Assembly: GCA_963921425.1 (NCBI GenBank)
Contig: OY992836.1
Location: forward strand, 20,315,889-20,379,888
Direction: 5' to 3'
Source: Dryas octopetala
Taxonomy: Eukaryota > Streptophyta > Magnoliopsida > Rosales > Rosaceae
Length of the DNA: 64,000 nt
The position numbers were made by a program, and so were the translations under genes. Below, piece by piece: positions 23,202 through 32,804 of this stretch (positions are counted from its first letter, which is position 1; each line of letters opens with the position of its first letter). The notes under the pieces are model-generated. The model was not told the origin of the DNA, searched no databases, and worked only from the letters and a program-made list of their open reading frames with translations.

Positions 23202-23563
23202 GGACAGTAAGTCACCCATTCTCTAAAATTACAATTTTGGTAATTTCAGCGCATAATCAAAATCGTTCACTTTTTATATCACTTATTATAGATTATCTCT
23301 ATAAAACATTAACTAAATCGAAAATCATTTAATTATATAACTGTTGTCGATTAAATAGAAAAAATCAACAGTTTGGTCAAAAAACCACTCTTTAATCAGA
23401 AACCATTGATTTTTTCTATTTAATTAACGACAGTTATATAACTAAACGATTTCCGATTGATTTAAATTTTTTAGTAGGTTATCTAAAAAGTGAACAATTC
23501 TGATCATGTACCAACATTATCGAAATCGAAATTTGAGCAAGTAGGGTGACCCAAGTACTTTCC
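23202..23563. mobile_element. Foldback MITE, MULE-like, with 9-bp TSD
   Basis: The 362-bp element is nearly one long inverted repeat. The arms include TTCACTTTTT, TTATATAACTG and ATTAAATAGAAAAAATCAA on the left and their complements on the right, around a centre near 23380. The ends are GGACAGTAAG...and ...GTACTTTCC. The flanks AATTTATAA (23193-23201) and AATTTATTA (23564-23572) match at 8 of 9 positions, as expected for a Mutator-type target duplication. It has no coding capacity. Confidence 0.8.
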
Positions 23564-24095
23564 AATTTATTACCTCGTCACTTTCGTCCAAGGCTACTCT
23601 TAGTCAATTCATGTCACTATATTACCAAAACCAACTTCAAATGATTTTTTAACACATTAATTGTGCCGAACTTGTAGATGATGATAATATTGCAAGACAA
23701 CGAAAGAACATTATGGGCACATCATTTCGGCAAAAACATATGAATGCTAACAATGAAGTTATTCCTGTCCCAATCTAATTGTTGATAGAAACCAAGCAAT
23801 TGGACCATTCTTGGATTAACCTATTATATCATATTTGCAAAATAATATTTGAGTGATATATCCGAATATTTGCAAAATAAAAACTAGCTACCTATTAAAC
23901 AATAATGATGGATTAATTGTCCTTATAATTAAGATGGCCGGATGCCATGTAATTAAGTAAAAATCAGACAAAAATAGTATGCGAGATATCGTCTTGAAGT
24001 TAATCACTCAAAATTAATACTAATTGCGCAATCGGATCCTGCACTGCATTATGATTTGTGTTATTCAGAAAGATTTCGACTTTATTTACAAAAAA
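23564..24095. other. AT-rich spacer
   Basis: No gene, RNA or clear repeat is recognised in this stretch. Confidence 0.4.
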
Positions 24096-24430
24096 TTTAG
24101 GACCTGTTTGGCATTCTATTCAAAAACTATTTTTTTTTTTCAAAAACAAAAAAAAAAGTTTTAGTCAAGAAAACGTGTTTGGTAAACCATTTTCAAAAAC
24201 AGTTTTTAGAAAAAAAATTCAAAAACATGCATTTTTTAAAAAATGATAAAATATCTTTTTTTTTTTTTTTTACACTTCCTTCTTTATTAGTTGTCATCAT
24301 TTTTAAAATTTAAAAATTATTTTTCAAATTTTCTATCAAACAAATTTTCAAGTTTTCAAATTTTAAAAATTGATTTTAAAAACTTACATTTAAAAAAAAA
24401 ATTAAGTTGAATATCAAACGGGCCCTTAAA
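24096..24430. mobile_element. Probable hAT-like MITE
   Basis: The left end GGACCTGTTTGGCATTC and the right end GAATATCAAACGGGCCC are inverted copies with a few mismatches. The 'GGGCC(C/T)GTTTGG' start is common at the ends of small plant hAT-type elements. The interior is dominated by A/T tracts and 'caaaaac/gtttttg' phrases in both orientations. I could not define a convincing target duplication, so the edges are approximate. Confidence 0.55.
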
Positions 24431-25715
24431 TTAATTAATATTTTCCGCTTTAACATTTTGGGTGCTTGGATGGCACGCACGTAACCGTAAGCAATTAATT
24501 AAGTTGAATTAATATTTCATGATGATGTGGGCTATATATGGACTATATATATTGAGTGAATATGGGCCACCGCAATCTGATCGGATTTAAGTAAAACTGT
24601 ATTGTCGGTATACCAAAAACACGTACACCCATATGCATGATTGAGAATTTGATACTAAATTTGAGAGAGCTAACTATATTAGAGGCCATGTATGATACTA
24701 GTACTGTACCAATGTACCATGCTGCTAGCTACAAGCACAACGCTCATATATTAAACACAGATTAAAAACCACAAATATATGATTTCGTAATACGTTTCTG
24801 ACATTAATTGAGACCCTTTGCCCAATTGGCCTCCTAGCTCCTTTGGAATTAATAATATATAGTTCTGTTCAACAAACTCTAACCTACCCACATTAACCCC
24901 TTAAGCACGGTATATATCTATGAACACGTTTTGAATTCCTTGTCATATATCAAAAACCATTTTATATATATATATATATATATACACGTACACAAATATA
25001 TATAGCCTTATATATGTGTTGGTTGTGTAACATTGACCTGTCTCCTGACACTTTGTTATGCACCACATGATCGATCTGATCATTTCTCTGTCTCTATCTC
25101 TCAACTGTTTGGCATCAATGCAACCATAAAGCCAGCTTTTGAATTTTTATTTATTTTTCGTTCTTTTTTCCCTGGCCAATGCATGCAAGTCCTAACACGT
25201 ACGTTCCATCTATACAGATTATATGTCTCTGTCAAAAATTAAAGGAAAAAGAGAGAATGACAAGCGACAATTACTCATTGACAAGAATAATAATATTGTA
25301 CGTGAAGCAAATTATTAAGTTAATTTGATCTAAACTATTATTAACTTGATTTTCATTGATGATATAAGGATTGTAACGAGATGTTTCATGCTGCATTAAT
25401 TAAATATGGCATAATTGGCATCTGGGCTCAAGTTTTATCTTTTATGGAGTCTCTTTAATTAAGGTTATATATACGTGGCTCAAAGTTGTTGGGAATGGAA
25501 ACATCCGAGTCTCTCTTAAGTCTGACCATGGATTCCTTCCTCCATCTTCATGTGCCCATGACAGCTATTACCTGCTTTTTCCCTCTTTTAATGTATTGGG
25601 CTATTTTTTTAGGAAGGGTACAATTATGAACTGTTAGTTAATTAATTAATTAATTATGAACATGGGTGTAATAAAAACTGGTAATTAATTATGAACTCGA
25701 ATTATATGTGACCTA
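24431..25715. other. Gene-free AT-rich spacer with TA microsatellite
   Basis: It holds a (TA)11 run at 24963-24984 and short AATT tracts near 25641. No gene is supported; ORFs such as 25033-25242 have no family resemblance. Confidence 0.45.
24963..24984. repeat. (TA)11 microsatellite
   Basis: Uninterrupted TA dinucleotides in the intergenic spacer. Confidence 0.85.
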
Positions 25716-26434
25716 TTAGAGCATGTACAATGGCTAAATACTATGCTATATGCTAAATATAGTAAAACTGATAAAAAAGCTCACTACAATGGTATAGTTA
25801 AATTTAGCATTTGCTATGCTATTGTTAAATTTTTCACTATATATAGTAGAAAATTTAACAATTGTTATTGAGGAACTCAAGAAAAAAGTGGACCCATTAT
25901 TTGAAAAGTATGAATCAAGAAAGAATAAAAAACCAACTGAAAAAAAGTGATTGGTTGAAAAAGTGCTGGGTCCCACGAGGAAAAATAGAGGAAAAAATAT
26001 TCACATGAATGGAAAAGGTTGCAGCAAGAGGCATGGGGATGGGCAGCAAGAGGCATGAGAATGGGCAGCTATCATGGATTGATTGGCCATGTATTCAAAT
26101 TTTACAATTCCTAAATTTGACTTTGACATGAAAAATACTAAAATATTAATTTGGGTATTAAAATAATAATATTAAAATATATTTAATATTGGGCTCATAT
26201 TAAAAATCTCATTAAAGTATTTACAATTATATAATTATTAAAATAATTTAATATATTAAATTTAATTTATAAAGATATATATTAATATATTAAAAATATA
26301 AACATACTAACATACAAGTATAGCTTTTGTGTCATTTGAGCAAAAAGCACAAAAGTTATTGCTAAATACTAAAAGTCATGCTAAATAATGCATATAGCAT
26401 ATCATATAGCAAAAAGTCATTTTACATGCTCTAA
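25716..26434. mobile_element. Probable MITE with TTAGAGCATGTA ends
   Basis: The left end TTAGAGCATGTACAATGGCTAA and the inverted right end (TTAGAGCATGTAAAATGAC read on the minus strand) form a terminal inverted repeat of about 20 bp with two to three mismatches. 'GCTAAATA' and 'ATATAGCATA' phrases recur in both orientations near both ends. The element is about 719 bp with no transposase. TTA/TAA at the edges could be part of the repeat or a Harbinger-type target site. Confidence 0.65.
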
Positions 26435-26799
26435 TAACATGAATGCAGTCCTTTTCCTATTGCAGCTGTCTTGCTGAAGGACCTAATCTAATCTACCAGT
26501 ACCAGAAATCAACATGTAAATGAAAATGCGTAATTGGACTGAACGTCGTCATACCTAGGATTAAGAAGAGTCTGTTAATTCCAAGGTACTGACAATTCAA
26601 AAACTTAACCAAACCACCTTTCTCATATGCATACCACCTTCCGAAAAAACATTGGATATGCCCACTAATAAAACAACAAACAAACATACAGAATAAGAGT
26701 AAGTTTTTATGAAACTGTTACAGTAACAAATAATTTAAGAATTATGAGACTTCATATTCAAACTTGTACATCAAATATGAGAATTAGTGAAATTACAAT
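26435..26799. other. Short spacer
   Basis: No gene or repeat is recognised. Confidence 0.4.
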
Positions 26800-27085
26800 T
26801 GAAATTGCAACTGAAACTACAAAATACAAACTGAAATTATAGCTACAGAAAAAGTAAATCTGCAAAATCGATTATAGAGATTGATTTCAATGCAATCAAT
26901 TACCAATATGAGCGTGAACCAGAGGTAAATATCGATTTGCAAAATTGAAAATCAAAATCAAATTGAAACTGCAAACTGAAATTGTAACTACAGCAAAAAT
27001 AAATCTACAAAATCGATTTTAATGCAATCAGTTACAAATCTAAGTGCGAAATAGAGGTATATATCGATCTACAAATTTGGAAATC
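26800..27085. repeat. Imperfect tandem duplication, about 150-bp unit
   Basis: Two adjacent copies share CAAACTGAAATT, AACTACAG, AAATC(T)GCAAAATCGAT, TTTCAATGCAATCA, TTAC and AGAGGTAAATATCGAT-like blocks in the same order. The first copy runs to about 26955 and the second to about 27085. The unit is A-rich and non-coding. Confidence 0.6.
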
Positions 27086-27220
27086 AAAAATCAAAATAAA
27101 AAACAAAAAAAGATTGATGCAAATAAACACTGTAAAATTACAAATCAAAATCATCTACAAATCCAGTAAGCAATAGAAGTTGATCTTCAAACATAAAAAA
27201 TCAAATTCAAACAATCAACC

Positions 27221-27274
27221 AAAATCAAAATCAAAATCAAAATCAAAATCAAAATCAAAATCAAAATCAAAATC
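27221..27274. repeat. Hexamer array (AAAATC)9
   Basis: Nine exact AAAATC copies in tandem. They lie just after the tandem duplication, whose units also contain AAAATCAAAATC-like words, so the array probably grew from that seed by slippage. Confidence 0.9.
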
Positions 27275-28810
27275 AAAAACAGAAAGACAAAATCAATTGT
27301 CAATTAATTAATGTACACGACCTCTATGTGTCTTTTTCTTTAAAAAAAAAAAAAACATAGTAGATTATTTTCTATATGTAATTACTAATTGAATTTCTAC
27401 TATTTTCTATACGTAATTACTAATTGAATTTTGTAACCATGCACATGTGTGGTGTGTATAGTGTGGATGTTGTTGTCACCGTTGGAATATATGTAAAGTA
27501 TAATTTTTTGGATCGTCCAATCTGTCTGTATCGGGGAGGATGTATCGTAACATGTCTCTTACCAATCTTCATAGATTTTTTTATATCAAAAACCCATACA
27601 TAGCGCCCATGGCAGCAGTAGGTACGTTACATATATGAAGCCATTCACAGCTAGTAGTACGTAGTCTCCAGCTAGTAGTACTGGGAAGGTGTAAGGAAAT
27701 AGATAAAAATAGATAAAAAAAAAATATATATAAGATATATCTAAATTTTGACAAACAAAAAACAGATATATCTAAATTAACATAAATAAAACACTCGTAT
27801 TAAGGTATTCACAGAAATGTTGTACTTGTCGAAAATAGAATTGTAGTATTACTATAATAGGTACTAATTGAATGGCAACCCCACCTTATCCAATCTCACA
27901 TGGCTGTAGGACACGATCTCAATCAATCTATTACAATGTTTATGGAACAATATTATTTTATATATGAAAAATAATTAAAGCCATATGATTAATTAATTTT
28001 CTAAACACAAACAATAAATTTTAACCCATTCAATGATTACTTCTATATGCTAATAATTTTAATTCCTATTATAAAATAACAAATATTAATTCATATATAT
28101 GGTTATGATATAGCCAGGTTGTATCCCCTAATTGCTGGTAGCTTGGTTGCCTGGTTGTTCTCGTGAAAGTGAACACAGGGGACCACATGCAAAGTCCATA
28201 ACTATTAACGAATTAAAAGCCTAGTTAACGGCTACTGCAACTGTTTAAGACTTTACCAATTTATCCTTCCCATGAACTCACAATAACGAAACTGCCACTA
28301 TAGATGTTCGTTATACGTCTTGTCACCATTTTTGTGCACTCCGCCTTGACTACTAGAAATTAAGTAGAAACGTCTGAATTTTACTAGCGAACGTTCTCCA
28401 CAACCCTCGAGGAAACGTATGTCTTAATGGTCAAGCGAACCACAAACACACAAATTTTAGTTTAACGGTCTATTCAAATTCAAAACCCACACACAAACCA
28501 CACAACATTTTTGAATAACAACGATGGAAGTGTAATACAATAACATATATCAATCTCAACGTACATCTAAACAAATTTCTCTTTTTTATATCATAAAAAA
28601 GATTGAAGAGTTGGTGTCTATTGTAAAGCTTGTGATCCATATTAAAGATTGGAAATCAAATACAAATTTAAAATAAGAAAACAACCTCGTTTTGATTATA
28701 ACTACACATAGAATATATGTAAATAGAAATGAAGAGTCCAACTTTTTTTAAGCAATTTTTTTTAATGCTTAAACAATGTTCCTTAATATCAAGTATAAAA
28801 AAATATAAGA
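27275..28810. other. Gene-free AT-rich spacer
   Basis: A 20-bp phrase (TAATTACTAATTGAATTT) is duplicated near 27378-27432 with 'ttttctata' before each copy. No gene, RNA or further structured repeat is seen. Confidence 0.4.
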
Positions 28811-28960
28811 TAGTATTAAAGAGACCATTTATTTGAACCATTTAGTATATCATCTCTTTAATAGAGATGCGACTTACCAATACAAGTAGAGTCCACCTCT
28901 ATTAAAAAGATGATATACTGGATGATCCAAATAGATAGTCTCCCTAACATTTTCTAAAAA
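28811..28960. mobile_element. Small foldback element
   Basis: The arms GAGACCATTTATTTGAACCATTT plus AGTATATCATCTCTTTAATAGAG on the left match, inverted with mismatches, CTCTATTAAAAAGATGATATACT plus GGATGATCCAAATAGATAGTCTCC on the right, around a loop of about 40 bp. It is about 150 bp and non-coding. No target duplication could be fixed. Confidence 0.6.
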
Positions 28961-30386
28961 AATATATATATAGGCACTACTATGTTGAGAAAATTAACTT
29001 TGTCTAAAGTAGTAGTTATGGAGAATATATATATGCTTGCATGCATGAACCACCAAAGTTGAAGGGTCAAAACTTGAGCCAACTATGTTCAATTGTTAGT
29101 GCGCTTGTCAAAGCAGACCTTGTTTACCATTTAAAAAAGGAGTAAGAAGAACGTAGAACCTTTTTAATAAAGTACCCTATAGAGAGTAGAAACATCAGCT
29201 ATATGCCAATCCAATAAACAATATATATTATATTTAAAATTAAAGTTTCATGGATTTGATGACCCAAACTTATGTAAGGTTTGGTAAGTGGATGGCGGAT
29301 GGGAGAATTTAATTGGAAGATGGTATTCTATTTTCGAACCAGTTTGGTTTTGATGGCTTTCAAATACATCAAATTAATAATATGATGTGGCATATTTTTG
29401 AAAAGTCAAAAAACTCAAAACCATATAAATTATTATATCATTTATATATGAGGTTAATGCCTTTGCTCTCCAACTTAATTAAGTACACATATGGTTGAGC
29501 TACTCGCCACCGTTTTTGAAGCTCCAACATGGATCTCTATTCAAATCTGGTATGGAGCTTACACGTAGCTCAACCAATATTATGTCCCAAGACATGTTTT
29601 GCTTCTTCTTTTTGGTTTTTTAATATACAAATATATATTGATACAATTTGATCTTGTTAACTTTTGGAAGTTAGAAGATGGAAGATCACACAAGTTTAAT
29701 TAACCTTTTTTATAATGTGGAAAGACAGGTAGCGATATATTGTTTGCTTAATTAAGGTTATAATCTTTTTAAGCTCAAATGTCTTCTCTTGTTAAACGTA
29801 CACAAGCCTTCCCTTCGAGGTGAGGAGAGATACTGAATGAAAACTATTCATTATTCATGAAAATGATGTTAATATTTTAATAACATTTTTTCTGAGATTA
29901 ATTTGTAATTAACCACAAAAATAAAAGAAAACATTATTTATTTACTAGTATTTTGTAATCTCAAATAGCTATTTTGATGAGGAAATTAAATTAGAACCTC
30001 TCAAGCGAATGATTATTTTGTATAACTTTTATACCACAACGTGGTGTAGTTAATAAATGTGCCTATAAATATAAACTTGTCGTTTATTCATATTATAATA
30101 TGTTAATTATACATAATAATTTTTCCTCTCAAACATGTGAAAAATAATTATTAAAATTTGTGGGCGCTAGGCGGTGGCACTCCATGCCGCTCTTCCGAGT
30201 TGGCACTGCTTAATTAATTTAAGATGCACATACATTTGCTTAACAAAAAATAAAGAAAGATTCATGACATTAATTAAATGTGTTCTTAAGTTTCCCTTTT
30301 TTTTTGGCCAAGGATAATCCTATAATGTTAAATTAGGAGAAAAAGGACATATTAGGAAAGCAAAAGTATTAATTCGGGGGAAACAA
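28961..30386. other. Gene-free spacer before the GC-rich element
   Basis: AT-rich sequence with no supported gene or RNA. The 61-codon frame at 29313-29498 has no recognisable motif. Confidence 0.4.
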
Positions 30387-30394
30387 TAAATAAA

Positions 30395-31353
30395 GAGTGC
30401 TGCTATTTACACACCTTTTTTTTCTTTTTGCACACAATTTTTTCACTTTTTCTCATTTCACAACCTCACACCATTCCCATAATTAAATTTTCTCATACAC
30501 ACACCCCTCCCAATTACCATAATATCCCCATTTTATCCAACACACCCCAACAACTCAGAAAAAAAAAAAAAAACACACCCCTTCACCAACCCACCCAGCT
30601 CCCTCCTCCTTCACCGGACAACCCAAACCAAAAAAATAAAAACACCCCATCCCTCCCCACCGGACCACCTCTCTCCCTCCCCTTCCCTCTCTCTCTTCCC
30701 CGGCATGCAACACCACCATCCTCCCTTTCTCTCCTCCTCGGCATGCAGCACCACCCTCCTCCCTCTCTCCTCCCCGCAGGCAGCACCACCCTCATCTCTC
30801 TCTCTCCTCCCTGCATGCAGCACCACGTCCCTCCCTCCCCCTGTTTCAACCGACCCACCCACCCACCCACCCAGCCCCTCACCCGAACACCTCTTTCCCT
30901 CCCGCACCGCCCTCCTATCTCTCTCTCTCCTCCTGCGCGTAGCATCCGTTCGACACTGGTCCGCCGAAAATGTCACACTCGTTCCGCAGTCATCCGCCGA
31001 ACGATGTGAGTGTTGTTCGGCAGGTACCCACCGAACATCAAGGACCCGTTCGACAAATACTCGCCGAACCAGCTACTCAGAGAGAGAGAGGGGCACGCCG
31101 GGTGAGCACGCCAGGAGAGAGAGCTTCGACGGTGCTGCACGCGGTGGTGCTGCAAGCAGAAGGGGCGGGGCTGGGGTGGTCGGGGCTGGGTTGGGGTGGG
31201 CTATGACGGGGAGAGATCAGTAGAGAGAGGGAAGGAGAGATAGAGGGGATGAGGTTTTGGGTAATTTTGTTTTAGGTGTTTTTTGTCATTTCACAAATTA
31301 AAATTTTGGGGTGTGCAAAAAAAAAAAAATAGGGTGTGCAAATAGCAGCCTTC
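30395..31353. mobile_element. Non-autonomous DNA transposon with GC-rich cargo, 8-bp TSD
   Basis: The ends GAGTGCTGCTATTTACACACC and, on the other strand, GAAGGCTGCTATTTGCACACC are inverted copies, each followed by a poly-T tract and a second GCACAC. The element is flanked by identical TAAATAAA (30387-30394 and 31354-31361), an 8-bp duplication as in hAT elements. The interior is strikingly C/G-rich against the AT-rich surroundings: CT/CCTC low-complexity blocks at about 30600-30935, then an array of palindromes. Open frames through it encode only Pro/Ser/Arg low complexity, with no transposase. It ends about 160 bp before the FATB TATA box. Confidence 0.85.
30948..31069. repeat. Array of four 22-bp imperfect palindromes
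   Basis: Units start at 30948, 30981, 31015 and 31048, so the period is 33-34 bp. The consensus is close to GTTCGRCA, about 6 variable bases, then YCGCCGAAC, so each unit is itself an imperfect inverted repeat (GTTCGG/CCGAAC). The spacers are 11, 12 and 11 bp. The array sits inside the GC-rich transposon. Confidence 0.75.
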
Positions 31354-31511
31354 TAAATAAAAGGTCCCTCGTGGGCACAACAATAATTGTTGGCAATTTA
31401 TGAAGAAAAACAGAAAGGAGAGGGGGCAAAGACGTAAATAAAAGGAGAAGAAAAAGTGTTGGGGATTTTGGAAGTTGAACATGAGGCGGGATTATAGAGC
31501 CAGGTGGATAC

Positions 31512-31520
31512 TATATATTA
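31512..31520 (+). promoter_or_regulatory. TATA box of FATB
   Basis: TATATATTA lies where a transcript start near 31545 would be expected. The leader that follows contains a telo-box (AAACCCTA, 31631-31638), common in leaders of highly expressed plant genes. Confidence 0.5.
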
Positions 31521-31544
31521 AGTCGCTGGACGCCAATTCCCCTC

Positions 31545-32804
31545 CACCCACAAAACCGCTGGCCCTAAATCCCTTCCTTCTCCCTCTTTGTCTCTCGATA
31601 AAAGCTGATAGAAACTCCCAAGGGATTCGCAAACCCTAGAAATTACCAGGAAAAGAGGGTTTTTCCGATCCCAAATGACACAATAGCCCTTCTGTGCTTT
31701 ACATTCCCATACCTTTTGAGTTTTGTTTGCTTTCTTTCTCTCTCGCTGGTTAACAAGGTAAGGGCTTGTGGAGGTCGAGATATCTTTTTCAATTTCCGCG
31801 TCTGATCTAGGCGGTCTGTTTGGTTTCCGCGAAAATTGAGGTAAAGGGAATGTTGCCCGCGTTGTTTCGGTTTTGTTTGAATTTTAAAATCGGAGATCTC
31901 TATAAAAAATTTCAAAATTTGAATGATTCTCTTTTATTTCTATATTTTCTCGGCAACCAAACGCAGCAAAGATGCTTCTTTGCTAAAAGGATCGTATGGG
32001 CCACATGGGGATGATCCACTTTCATATTGTAGCATTTACTTTTTATTTTGGTTCATGAAAATGAAATGTTTGTGTGATTTCTCTCTTCGTATTAGCTGCA
32101 AGCTCAGATCTGCCCTGATTTTTTCTGCACATATTCGCAAAATTTATGTTAATCATTGTGTTTTCTAAATGTATTTATTTTATTCTAGAGGCCATTAAAT
32201 TTCTTATGGATTCTGGTAAAGTTTTTTCTTTTCTGTGGCTGACCCATTTATTTACCTCAAGATTTTATTACTGCTTCTTCGTCTTTTTGGGGTTGTTCTG
32301 CATAATAAACAATAATTGAAAATGGAAACATACTCCGAAAATATGGAGTGCCAGTTTCGCATGGGGTTTTGTGGTTCTAAGGAGATTATGTTTCTCAATT
32401 TTGAACAAAGAGCAAAGTTTCCGAAGTTTCTGAAATTGGGCTGTTTTCTAGACAATTTGTCCCCAAAAAAATCGATAACTGCAGAAAACTTTTTTTTTTT
32501 TGGCTTTTTCGTTGGGTTTAGAAAACGGAATCAGCTAAAGTTGTTAGCCTAATTTGTCAAGGAAAAGAATATTCTCAGTTTTTGTTGTAGTTATGTAATG
32601 TTATAGAAGGTTTCGGTGTAAATTATAAGGCCTGCTGAATTGGTTATTTGGTCGATGTTATGTAGTGGTAACATTCTAGCGTTTTCTGCTTTTTTTTCTG
32701 AAGATTCAATTATTTTTGCGTCCATTTCCTGTACACTGACAAGGTGGGAATTTTACTGTTACAGTGCTTGATTGGGGACTCTTTCCGCTGACTCAATTGT
32801 CATC
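31545..32804 (+). other. FATB 5' leader with long leader intron
   Basis: A leader exon ends at AACAAG|GTAAGG (31757/31758) and an acceptor TGTTACAG ends at 32764, 40 bp before the start codon. The intron of about 1.0 kb holds no supported gene. Long leader introns are common in plant housekeeping genes and often raise expression. Confidence 0.6.

Noticed and set aside
27221..27274. Possible interstitial telomere repeat
   Set aside because: The unit is AAAATC, not the plant telomere unit TTTAGGG/CCCTAAA.
30948..31069. CRISPR-like appearance of evenly spaced palindromic repeats
   Set aside because: The host is a plant nuclear genome, the spacers are only 11-12 bp, there are no cas genes, and the array sits inside a DNA transposon.
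30428..31223. Open frames of 172-193 codons rich in Pro, Ser and Arg on both strands
   Set aside because: They arise from C/T low-complexity sequence inside a transposon with defined ends; no domain, no splice context, and equally long frames occur on the opposite strand.
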